A stretch of 64,000 nt of DNA from Escallonia rubra (lineage: Eukaryota > Streptophyta > Magnoliopsida > Escalloniales > Escalloniaceae). A program made the position numbers and the translations under genes. Every line of letters starts with the position of its first letter. Position 1 is the first letter of the stretch. The notes beneath the pieces were generated by a model. The model had not been told where the DNA came from, did no database searches, and was given only the letters and a program-made list of their open reading frames with translations. The stretch is from positions 36,001 to 100,000 of the forward strand of contig JAVXUO010002328.1 of NCBI GenBank assembly GCA_033065855.1, in the 5' to 3' direction. Below, piece after piece: positions 32,601 to 43,313 of this stretch.

Positions 32601-35600
32601 ATCACAGAACATTTTCTACCCAAAAAAACATCGGAGATATCCCGAAACTTTGTACACGCGTGCATCTTGATACATGTACTTTCCCCAAGTATTTCCGTTG
32701 ACTTATGTTTTGTAAGTTCTTGGTAAACCCGTTGAAGCTAAGACTTTCTTGATGAGGACGTCCAATCTTAGTACATGAGAACTTATCAATATGTTTCCTT
32801 GTACTGTTTGTCCGTATTAACGAGACATTGAGAATATGACAATCTCGTTTTTTGCATTATTCGGTGAGATGTCCATCATAGGATTGGTAACTTCTGTTTT
32901 GGTCGACTCTTTGTTGAAGCGCATCTCGGATTTTCTAAGTACTGATGGGCAGAATCGATCGCTGACCATCTTGCATGCAAGAAAATTGAACAAACAGAGT
33001 ATTACGTGTATCTTGAAGGCATCTCCAGGGAAATAAAAGTGTAAAATTTGATTATATATGATGTTGCCTTAGGAAGGCAACCCAAGTAAATTGCCTATGT
33101 AAATTTAGAACATTTGGTAATTCCACCGCAAATGTTACTAGTCCAATCTAAATTTTTACTAAAGAATTGCATGACGACATTTTAAGTCGTGCCAAAAATA
33201 TTTTTGGAGTGAGCTAGTCCAATTTTACAGTGAAATTAACTTTTGGTGTACTTTATCTTGTAGAGTTCTCAACACTTATGCTTCAATATTAAATTTTCAC
33301 ACACACGATGCGTGTGTGAAAATGAAATTAATAGTACAAATTTTGTTTTTAAAAAAAAATCATATTCAGTAAAATAAATCTTAAATAACAGAAAAATAAG
33401 TTAGCCATACGTGTCTAAAAATAAGTTAGCAAAATATTATTATCGTATCAAACTTGACCACTTTAACTCTATTTTTTGATGAATTTTAAGTTGTAAAAAC
33501 TAAATATAATTATATAGGTAGTACTTACCAATTAAGGTTTTTATTTTGTCACTTTTTTTAAAAAAAAAATTGAATGCCACTTGTCGTCATTGTAGGCTAG
33601 TAGTTATGTAACACTAAAGATGTGTTACATCAAACCAAGTTTTGACTTAATAATTAGTATAAATATAGATATAGATAAAGGTGGACAAGTGCTGACCTTT
33701 GGTTACATGTGGCTTCGCCACACTAACGATATATCTTGCCCATCTTCCATATGACCGTGCTTGAATCATCGGATGGTACTTAAATACAAGAGAGAAGCAT
33801 CATACTGGAAAAGAAAATGAAGAACCAAAGCAGAAAGAGGTTTTGAGCGCATGGTTAGGCTTTAGTTAAAAGACATTCAAGTTAGTCTGTGATGATTGCT
33901 TACCCCTAAAAGCATCACCTGGAATGGTTGATCATTCAAAACATGGATGCTTTCACGATATATACTCCTCAGGTTCGGACATAACATGAATCCCAATGGG
34001 GTAAGCCAGCTTTTTTCTGGACTCTACGCCTCAACGGCTGCTCCAAAAGTTATACGAGTAGGATTTGAGTTAGCCGTTGAGGGAGAGAGTTCAGAGAAAG
34101 TTGGATTTCCAAGACCTTTTCCCCGCTGCATGTCTTTCGGTTTTCGCCATGTCCATGTATATCTTCTGTATTCATGTGACGAGAAACGTCTATCTTTTCA
34201 ATATATCCTACTTTGGTATTACTCTCGTGCACCAAATAATTATTTTGTGCTAACTTTGCATGGCATGGCCTCTGAGAAGTGGAACAAGAAACGTCTCAGC
34301 CCTTAATGATAATGAGCAACAAAGTATGATCACTTGAACTAGTTAATTTCTTTCTACTCCATTTGCTACTAATGACACTCCACTCCCTCTTACAACTTCA
34401 AATGGTACAATTAACCATGCATCGATGTAACTTGGCTTGGCGGGGGCCTTCTAATTTACCTGTCCCCTCACTTGAACTAGACATATACACAAGTATTCAT
34501 TACCAATTCAATCTCGTCTCTCCACAATACCAGAGGTAAGGGCGTAAGGCTCAGTACATCAACCTTCTCAGACTTGTAATGGAGGAGTGCCTTCTAACGT
34601 CCTCCCCCCACCTAGGTCAGTTTATCTAACAAAAGTTCTTCATTGACCCAAAATGTGAAGCGCAGGGACGACATGATCACAGATCGATATGCACTAAAAA
34701 CAAAGATACGTACCTTCCATCTATGACTGGTACCAACGAGAATCTGCATAAACTTGTAGAGCATGTGAAGACTTTGTATCACAAAAAAGTTGGGAGGCTT
34801 CTGATAATAATACGGTCATAACTTACAAATTTATGTCCTAGACAAGAAATAATTATACCCTACACGAGGGACATCACAAAGCTTTATTCCTTGATATGTG
34901 TACTTCTACCAGAATTTAGAACTAGATATTCTTGACGAGGACGTCAAAATTTGGGCACGAGATTTGTCGTATACTCGGGGCTACAACTTAGGACAATGAG
35001 AATATGTCACATTAGCCCTTTGTAGTTTTCCACTTTTCTATTCGATCTTTGACATTCGAACGTAAGAGTTTTGGCGAAAGCATTCATGTTTTGTCCATTC
35101 TAAAATTGGCAGCTTTAGTTACAGCCGCCTTCTATATATAACTTTGCTGGTTCAGTTCTGCATCTTCTTGTCGTGAATATATTGCCATATCTCTACTAAA
35201 TATACTTCGATCAATACCTTTACAGAGCTGGTAGATTAATGGTGAATCCGACCAATATCGCATCCCACTTGCAAATCAGTGTAGTTGACAGTAAAAGCTC
35301 GTGAAAAAGCTAGCCGCTCGCCACTATGGCTACATATATAGCTAATCGAAGCTAGTCATTCCAGCTTTGATGTCAACATTTTATATCGCTAGGTGTTATT
35401 GTGTTATGGTGACCAGCACTTGTAGGGATAAACGCTGAACTTGCATAGTTAGCGCGTCTTAGTTTACTATGTGTGCTCATGTCGGCTTAAGATTTTCCAA
35501 GTAAACCGGCTTAGATTGCTTAAACAAATTTTTGTGGGAGCGACTGCGACCACCGAATTAAAACTAAAATCACGATCAGCAAAACTGACTAGTAGCAAAC

Positions 35601-35790
35601 AAAAGTATGAAATATCATAAATATCACCTTAGTTACCTGTGGAAGTACTATCTGCAACATATCATATCGCAAGTTGATAAACACACAAACACGCGTGTTT
35701 GCTCTTCCATTGTCAGACAAGATCGAGTTGTTGTCACGTGTTTATGATTGGTAAATCGAGACAGTCGAGACACAGACCCGAAGAGCGAGT
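32601..35790. other. Unit gamma non-coding sequence
   Basis: Entry block, GTTGAGGGAGAGAGTTC block at 34,075 and the second entry-like block at about 34,920. About 33,290-33,680 holds AT-rich sequence not found in alpha or beta. No gene seen. Confidence 0.55.
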
Positions 35791-35793
35791 CTT

Positions 35794-35880
35794 CAACCAC
35801 CCTCGGGGATTCCAACATTTCAGTATTTTTAGCCATTTATTAGCTAGCCTGGAATATTGGAAGCCCTCGAGGGTAGTTGG
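35794..35880. other. Conserved foldback, unit gamma copy
   Basis: Same structure as 10,968 and 22,925. G at 35,805 and C at 35,868 replace the A-T pair of the other two copies, a compensatory double change. C to A at 35,809 weakens one pair. Confidence 0.55.
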
Positions 35881-36229
35881 AAACTTCTCCTTATTACTGA
35901 TAACAAAGGCTTTCTTGTCTATTGCTCACTTCTTACCATGATATGATAAAAGAGTTGCTGTCTTATTATATAGAGACGGTTGACCTCTACTCAACATTGA
36001 TTTCATCAGAAAAAGCTGATCGAATCCGACCTTGTTAAATGGCTTTATTGAGTTGCTTGAGAATATCCAAACTTTAAAGACCACTAATAACTAGCTAATG
36101 CGTGGTTCTCTCTTCAATGTTCATAAATTACATATGTTGAAAACATTTCGTAACGTATAGGTTGACAGCAAATTCAATCTCTTATCGTTTTGAGTTAAAT
36201 GCACGCCTCTACAAGGTTGTATTTCAGTT

Positions 36230-36530
36230 TATTTTAGCAACAAAAGGTCTCTGGAAGAGTGCAAATTTAGCAAAAGGGGAGTGGTGCTGGTGGAATGGAA
36301 CTAGAATCTTTGGTGGACTCATTTTGTTACTTCAAGGGGTCAAGAGAATAAGTGGTAGCTTTCCCGTAGGAAATCAGCCCTTTGATCATGCCCAAGAGAT
36401 CCTTTTTTCTAAAGATTATGTGCGATTTGAACTTCACTATCGAGGAATGGATTCTCAAGAGATTGGACATGAACCTGCGTATTGGAAAGTTTTTGGTCAA
36501 TATATATTCCATCACTTTTGATCGTCAATG
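36230..36530 (+). other. Conserved ORF-like block F, gamma copy
   Basis: This is the longest open version (within a 119-codon frame ending at 36,521): ISGSFPVGNQPFDHAQEILF, then FELHYRGMDSQEIGHEP. I do not recognise the protein family. It may be a captured gene fragment. Confidence 0.35.
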
Positions 36531-37539
36531 TCAAACTAAAGGTTAACATGTGAAACAATGAAGAATATTTGATACTGCAATCAATATGGATTTTGAAACG
36601 ATAAAGATACGTGTCTGAAACATTCGTACTCGCGACACGGTTATAAGTTTGAGCCTCGTGGGAGGTTTAATAATTGGGTGGATGGATTCTAGAAACCAAA
36701 AAAAAAAAAAAACCACCATACCTATTGGCAAATAAATTCTAACCATCGTAAACGACCTCCTCCTTAAAATATTTATCCTCCCATACGTGCACCCCTCTTC
36801 CTCTCTTCACACGGGAAAACAAAATCTCTTTTGGCACATGGAAAAGTAAATATGTGGCCACTCTAAGCGTGACACTTGTCACGTAATTAAGGTCGCATTA
36901 TGGTTGTGACCACTTTTATATGGATTAGATATATATTCCAATTCACCTCCTTTTTCCCGATGAGTAAGGATATTGTCTTTCATTAGGATCAACGAATTGT
37001 CTTCCATTAGGAAAAAGTTAGCCTCTCCAATTCCAGGGTAAGGTATGTTTAAGCCCCCAATACTAATATCTCGAATTATCCTCTCTCATATACTCATCTG
37101 TTGTACCGTTGTGTCCTTACCGTCGTCGTACCGCAGTGCTTGTACTGCTATGCTACATATCGTTGTGCTAGTTGTGGTCTCCCCATATCTTGTCCACAAC
37201 AGTATCAATTGAAGAAAAATTATGATGTCACTTGGCGACAGTTTCAATAAAATTGTCAATCAATTTTAAAAGCAAGTTTTATTCATTGAATAAAAGAGTT
37301 AGAGACATTTTATTCCAACCCGAGTCACTCATAATCGTAATAAAGGTTGGCCGAGCATCACATGCCGCCGAACTCATTTTTTTTTTATAATTTAAAAAGT
37401 GATCAATTTTTTAAAATAATATGATCAAATTTTCTTAGACAGATGGAGTAATATTTTCCCGCGCCGTAAAGTCTGGCCTGTCACCTACAGTTAAACCCAA
37501 AGCTCAACCCAATTTCAGATCTTCCCTCCATTCTCAGAC
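36531..37539. other. Unit gamma non-coding sequence
   Basis: Shared with alpha 11,720-12,720 and beta 23,650-26,440 without the hAT insertions; a poly-A tract is at about 36,700. No gene seen. Confidence 0.55.
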
Positions 37540-38470
37540 CTCCCAAACCCAAAACCCTAATCTCTCTCCTTCCAAACCCCAATTTTTCCCTCTCCCACAT
37601 GCCACACCTTCTCATTCTCTCTTACAAACCCACGAACACCCCCACCATCTCCACTAAATTCTCTCCAATGCCATCACTTCTGGCCAATTTAGCGACCCCT
37701 TCATATCCAGCAAGCCTCTCCACAAGTCTCTCTCCTTTCCCCAAACTGCCCATTCCTGGAATTTCATGTTCCAAGTCTCATCTCACAGCTCAATCCCACA
37801 ATAAATATCCTCTTCTACAACCAGATGATCCAAAACGGCACCGTCCCGGATAAGTTTCTGTCTTCAAAGCTTGCCGTAGACTTTGTGTTTTAGATAAAGG
37901 CGAAGAGATTCATTTTTGTGTGTGGAATTAGTTGCATTTCGGTGTTTCCGTTTACAATTCGCTTCAACATTTTGTGCTACAGCCCTTCCTATCGTAATGG
38001 TCGATTCCATCGTTTATAATAAAAAAGAAGGGATGTTTTTTCAGTGTGGTGTTGTTGAATTAGCAAGAAAGTGTTTGATATGTCACACCGGGTTGGGGAC
38101 GCGGTGACGTGTAGTATGATTTTGGGGTATTTGCAGAGTGATTCTTGCAGTGGTGCATTAAGGGTGTTTGGGGAATTTCGGTGACACTGGTGTGAGGGTG
38201 AATGATGTACAGCGGGTGAATGCGCTTAGCGCGTGTGGAAGGATTGGTTTGCGTGATTTAACGAGGATAATCCATGGGTTAATTTTGGTTAATGGGTTTG
38301 TTTTGGATGTGTACTTGGCGTCGTCTTTGGTTAATATGTGTACCAAATGTGGACGGTCAGATGACGCAAGGAAGGTGTTCGATGGAATTCCTGAGAGAAA
38401 TGTGGTGTGTTGGACATCTTTGATTGCGGGGTATAATTGTGGGGCATGTAAATTGGTTCTTTATCTGTAA
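37540..38470 (+). pseudogene. PPR gene relic, unit gamma copy (longest)
   Basis: A telo-box-like leader (AAACCCTAATC at about 37,553) precedes a presequence-like Ser/Pro-rich frame (ATG 37,599). Frames then encode FYNQMIQNGTVPDK, a broken segment, and a readable stretch at 38,168-38,470 with LVNMCTKCGRSDDARKVFD and ERNVVCWTSLIAGYN, typical of PLS-class PPR repeats. At least two frameshifts and a deletion separate the parts. The gene ends abruptly at 38,470. Confidence 0.75.
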
Positions 38471-39750
38471 GAGAGGCAGGGAGTCTCTCGATCATCAGTT
38501 GTTTGATTGCAGTTGCTAAAAGCAGTGTGGGATTTTGTCTTCAGTATCGTGAGTTTTAGACTTTTAGTTAGGAAATACTTTGTGGTGGATATGCTGAGGA
38601 GCTCGTCGTTTCAAAAAGTGAAAGGTGGAACTTCGAATTCTTTGGTGCACTTGTAAGTTGTAAGGGGAGGCATAGGAGAACTTTTCAGAAATGGTTCTCC
38701 TTTCTGTCTGCTAGGCTGAGGAGGTCCGATGCAGTTCCTATCAAGGTGGTTAACAGATCCATTCATACACCATATAATGTTTTGAGAAGAAGAATTGCCA
38801 TTCCTCTAGGACAGCTTGATGTTGTGTATTGATAGCTGTTACCATATACTGTTCGTGTGTTGCAATATTTGAAAAGACATGGGATAATTTTACTAATCAA
38901 GGGGAAGAAGAAGGGGGGGGGGTACTCCAACCACTGTAAATGAAAATAATCTGGCGTATAGTGTAGCATTATATGCTTAGGATTGCAACCCTGATTTATG
39001 AAAGATGTTCATGCTCAAAGATTGTGATTTAGGTATATCTTGACATGAGTCACCAATGCATAAAACAACTACACGAGTACGGAAATAGCTTAAGGAGGCT
39101 CGTTTCCTTAGTTGTTCAAGATCCTTGAAGTGTGCTTATACAGCTATGCTTATGATTATGTGATTTAGCTTTGCTGCCAACCTCGCGAAGGTCTGTGTCT
39201 TGTGAGCAAAGTCCCTCTTTGAAGTGAATTTTCAGATCCGGCCCTGCATCGAGGGCTTTAAAGCATTGCTTCTAAATAATGTACATTACATGAACAAATA
39301 CATGAGTTTCTTATTACATCCAAGTGCTCTAACCGTTTATATCTACAATCTCTCTGTGCAGAGAGCGAAAAGGCGACCAGAAAGTCCTCAGATACGAGTG
39401 TGGCTTGGTACTACGATCAGTGTAGCTTCGGATCCACTCCTACTGACTTCAACGTTTCAGTATGCAGCTTGCTGAAATGGAACAAGGCAAAAATATTTAT
39501 CAGATGTACTGAATGCATGAATCCAGTACCAAATTTGCTAATCTAAGATTGAGCATAACATCTCGACCGAGGTAGAGAAAGAACTGACGTTGATGCAGCT
39601 AGCCCACTCTGAGCTGATGAAGCTAATCTTAACTTTGAGCGATCGTATTCGGTTATAGTTAATGTTGTCGAAGTTGTTACATTAGAGATGAAACATGATG
39701 TCAACAAATGTGCAGTAGCTATTCAGAGGGGCAAGGAATGAGTAAGATGC
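38471..39750. other. Unit gamma non-coding sequence
   Basis: Shared with beta 27,330-28,490. A short G run is at about 38,914. No gene seen. Confidence 0.55.
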
Positions 39751-39758
39751 AGAAGCTT

Positions 39759-40064
39759 TTACCTGGCATGGATGTCCCTGTGGCTGGGATCAGGAATGAA
39801 GCGATTACGAAGATCAGTATCCTGCACATGGCCCACCTTTCGGAAGAAGGATTTGGTGATGAACTTCTTGGTCTGATCCACTACATGCTCTGGCTCCACC
39901 ACCTCCGGCAGCGTCTTCCTCCTCGACTTCCTCACCAGTACATCTGGAGCCCGCCTCAGCTGGTGCATAGCCGTGTATAGCCCTAGCGAAGTTGACACCA
40001 CTATCATCCCTACCGCCACGCATACCGGTACTAAATCTCCCTTCAGTCGCGACGGTAAAGCCAT
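39759..40064 (-). CDS. MLRQ/B12D-like small membrane protein, short form
   Basis: 101-residue single-exon frame from ATG 40,064, the same length as the beta copy. It has one membrane segment (VPVCVAVGMIVVSTSLGLY), core DVLVRKSRRKTLPEVVEPEH and KSFFRKVGHVQD. It differs from beta at more than ten positions but keeps length and core, consistent with a working gene. An upstream in-frame ATG (about 40,169) would add about 35 residues, but it sits only about 25-30 bp below a TATA box, so it is near or before the transcription start. That extension is also frameshifted in alpha and beta, so I keep 40,064. Role inferred from family: small mitochondrial inner-membrane protein; exact function unknown. 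Confidence 0.7.
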   Translation of the reverse strand: MALPSRLKGDLVPVCVAVGMIVVSTSLGLYTAMHQLRRAPDVLVRKSRRKTLPEVVEPEHVVDQTKKFITKSFFRKVGHVQDTDLRNRFIPDPSHRDIHAR

Positions 40065-40191
40065 GGCCAGGCCACAGATTCTGCAAATGAAGTAGAGGGA
40101 ATACCGAGCAGAGCAGGGGTTAAAAAGAGCAAAGGAAATGATTCCAAGCTTGCTGGCCTGTTGCTTCATGATTCTGGGTGTGAAGATGAAG

Positions 40192-40199
40192 TGTTTATA
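40192..40199 (-). promoter_or_regulatory. TATA box of the gamma short-form MLRQ gene
   Basis: TATAAACA on the - strand, about 130 bp upstream of the ATG at 40,064. Beta has the weaker CCATAAACA at the same place, and alpha has diverged. Confidence 0.5.
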
Positions 40200-41106
40200 G
40201 CATATTTTGTGCACAGAGAAGAGAGAGTTCTGGAGAATCCTAGAACAAAGATGATGCCAGTGAAGGCCACTCGTCATAAAGCTAATGGGTAGAAGCCAAA
40301 GGCGAATGGCGAATGGCGAATGGACGTAACATTCATCTACTACGCCCAAATGTTACTTCTCCCGGCCGCTAAATCCTTCTTATTGAGTTGAAACCACCAT
40401 TAAGATATTCTATTCTATTGAGTTGAAACCACCATTAAGATATTCTAGTGATATTATTAGCACTAAAGCATATATTATTTCGACAAATATAAGTTCGACC
40501 ACTAAATGAGGTCTTGTGCATTTTTTTCCCATTTTTTTTTAAAGAAAAAGTAGAAATATATATCATGATCAAAGTTAAATCCAACGTATCTACTAGTAAT
40601 ACCGGATGATAATCCCATGCGAAATGAGTAGATGAGTATTATAATAAAAAGGCTACTAGACAAGACACCGCAAACGAAATACATCATATCAACGGAGCGA
40701 TCAAGATCGAGAAGCAAAAGACTTTAGTGCCGGTGATAAGGGTAATGCAACTTCCAGCAGCTATGAGTCAACCAACACACAACGTTTGCAAAAGACGAAG
40801 TCCGCGCTACTTTAGATTGCATCTGCACCACGAAATCAGAGTGAGGAAGAATGTGTGTATACCTTAGATTTGATCGACGCCATGAAGTCTTGTTACTGTA
40901 TACTACTGAAACAAGTGGAAAAGTTTTTATCAGAAGGAAATTGTTAAGGAAGTTAAGTGCGTGCTATACAGATTCCTCCTCATATCTATGGACTTGAGGG
41001 TTTATTGAATGTTCAGTTGAACTCCGTTAATCTGCTGCGCACCTTGCTACAATGCCTATGATCCATCCCACCATCACGGGGGATTAGGAAGTTAAGCGGA
41101 GGATTG
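40200..41106. other. Unit gamma non-coding sequence with short duplications
   Basis: GCGAATGGC occurs three times in tandem (40,301-40,322). A 35-bp unit starting ATTGAGTTGAAACCACC is doubled (40,382-40,447). 41,000-41,100 aligns with 29,650-29,750 in beta. No gene seen. Confidence 0.6.
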
Positions 41107-42018
41107 TTATTGTATTGGACAACGAAGGCATAAGTCTTTCTCGTTGCCTCTAAACCACTCAATAATTTTTACGTTCGAATACATAGTGCACGGTCTCGGG
41201 ATTATTAGTCCCGATCTCGAGGATTATATGATAAGAATAAAGATTAAGATTGAACAAGAAATTGTTTTATAATATATTTACTGGTCATACGCATAGATGA
41301 TTGATACTATTAGTTTCGAGACACTCCAATGGACTCGATAATTGAAAGGTTGAGAGACTTAGTTCTATTGGATCAATTGAGACCCTAATGTCACGGACCG
41401 AACTTCCCTAAGCCGAAACCGTGCGGCACTTAGCTAGATCAAGCCCCCGCTTGCTCGGCTAAGTCAGCCTAACCGTAGAGCTGGGCGAAGTTGGAAACAA
41501 ATATGCAGCGGAACACAAGAGTTTTGGGGAAAGGATTCCCAACACACTACTTGGAGAAAGCTTGAATACAAAGATGTATTGGATGTGTCTTGGATGCTTT
41601 GGCCAAGTGAGGCCTTGGCTATTTATACTAGTCCACCTCCTCAACGAACGGTGGAGATACATTCGATCCTACGGATCCTATTATGCTTCTAGAATTCTAG
41701 AATACTTTCCTACTCTAGAATATTCACACATGTTACACATTTTACACATGTTCAAAATAGAATGATGTAGAGAAGTCCGGAACCTTCCGGAAGCCTTGCC
41801 TTGTAATCGCCAAGTAAGCGTCCACGAAGCGTCCCATAAGCGCCTAATGAGCGCCCGCATGGCGTAACCTCTAAAAATCAGCCTCCTTAGCAAACGGTCC
41901 GTGACACTAAGCCCAGCTCCAAATTGAGTTTAGCTCACGAAACTTGGGTTCGGCTTGCATCCGAATCGGTCTCCTTGATTTATTAAGGGTCAAGCTTAAG
42001 GTTGATAATGTATCATTT
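41107..42018. mobile_element. Gamma-specific insertion carrying a solo LTR
   Basis: Beta passes from GGATTG directly to CTGACAAAGTTTTTACCC at this point; gamma has about 0.9 kb extra. The outer part has no recognisable ends or coding sequence; the inner part is the solo LTR at 41,389-41,906. Confidence 0.55.
41389..41906. mobile_element. Solo LTR (518 bp) with 11-bp inverted ends
   Basis: It begins TGTCACGGACC and ends GGTCCGTGACA, a perfect 11-bp inverted repeat within TG...CA. Flanks share CTAA (41,385-41,388 and 41,907-41,910). A TATA-like CTATTTATA lies at about 41,628 and no coding domain is present. A TIR transposon is the alternative, but the TG...CA ends and internal TATA favour an LTR. 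Confidence 0.7.
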
Positions 42019-42132
42019 CTGACAAAGTTTTTACCCCCAACCCTAGCTACTGCCTGGTAGACTAGATATGGGTGTTTGAACCTTTTTTGTTTGATTTTGG
42101 CGTCTCCCTCCTGTATGAGAACCGGTGGTTGT

Positions 42133-42240
42133 GTCGCTAATGAAAACGAAAACGGTAATAGTTCTGATGTCGCTCACGAAAATGAAAATGGTAATAGTTC
42201 TGATGTCGCTCACGAAAATGAAAATGGTAATAGTTCTAAC
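42133..42240 (+). repeat. Three-copy 36-bp minisatellite
   Basis: Three 36-bp units, which would read as VA(N/H)ENENGNSS(D/N), in a frame open for only 66 codons. Beta (about 30,190) has a single diverged copy, so the array arose in gamma. Confidence 0.85.
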
Positions 42241-42242
42241 GC

Positions 42243-42318
42243 GATTGTCTGTAGAGTTGTTTGTCTCCTTTGCTAATCAAGATTGTCTGTAGAGTTGTTT
42301 GTCTCCTTTGCTAATCAA
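42243..42318. repeat. Perfect 38-bp tandem duplication
   Basis: 42,243-42,280 is repeated exactly at 42,281-42,318 (begins GATTGTCTGTAGAGTTG). Confidence 0.9.
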
Positions 42319-42507
42319 AGAATTAATTCGACAATGGTAACATGAATTTGGCTTAATTTTGCATTAGAAAATTTAGGAAAAAGTTTTTTGCTTGATATTA
42401 GAGAAATATCAAGATGATGTTACTGTCCTCCATATTTGATTCTTTCGGTGATCCCCAATATGTTTTCTTTTTTTTCATGTACTTATGATTTTGGAAGATA
42501 TGAAGAT

Positions 42508-42543
42508 TATGTCTGCTGTTGGTGATCCCCAACAGCAGACATA
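42508..42543. other. Perfect 15-bp inverted repeat, gamma-specific
   Basis: TATGTCTGCTGTTGG and CCAACAGCAGACATA are separated by 6 nt. Beta at this point reads GATTATGTCTTG without it. The inserted piece also repeats GGTGATCCCCAA found about 70 bp upstream (about 42,447), suggesting a templated insertion during repair. Confidence 0.75.
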
Positions 42544-43310
42544 ACGTCTTGTCTATGATTTTGACACATAATTTACGAATAGTTGCCCACGGCCCACCAA
42601 TGGTAAAAATTACCTGATTTTGGTTGCAAAAGGTAATTACACCCACCGTACCATAGCGACTGCAGTGGCCACCCAATGGAACTTTTTCCACACCCGTGAT
42701 CACACGACATGACATCACATACGGAAGCTTGAACCATAATTAACGAAGTGGACTTGAACGATAACGAGGTGGACTTGAATAACATGGCTCTGCTACAATG
42801 TTAATATGGCGTGCGAGTGCGAGTAGTTGCAACATGATACACGACTCTGCTACAACGTTAACATGACACACGAATATAACTCTAACTCTATTACAACGTT
42901 AAATGCTGATTTTAAACAAAAAATATGTTCAAAAACATGAAAATCGAAAGGAGAAAGGGCTCAGGAGGGTTAATGAAGTGCATGGGGGTGTTAAAAGCCC
43001 CGCATACAAGCAAGGTTGAATACCGCAACAAGCAAACTACTAAACTTAAAGATATTGATCACCATCTTCCAATACACATGTCCATCCTGTTATTGAACTT
43101 TAAGACCCCCGTGTGACCAGAATCCCCATTTCATCAGTGTAGTTTAGGGTGGCTTCGGATCTATTCCCACTGACTTCAATGTCTCGGCGCGAAGTTCGCT
43201 GCATGAAATAACCAAATTGATTTATAAGGCCGTTATAAATTTGTGAAAATTTTGGTTACGACCTTAATATCAAGAAAAACTTGTAACTCTCCGTATAACG
43301 AATGATTGTG
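42544..43310. other. Unit gamma spacer and 3' flank of the long-form MLRQ gene
   Basis: About 43,000-43,310 is the 3' region shared with 31,800-32,110. The + frame at 42,925 has no support elsewhere. No gene seen. Confidence 0.5.
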
Positions 43311-43313
43311 AAG

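Noticed and set aside
40200-40349. Longest version of the gamma MLRQ frame beginning at 40,349
   Set aside because: It lies upstream of the TATA box and is not conserved in beta.
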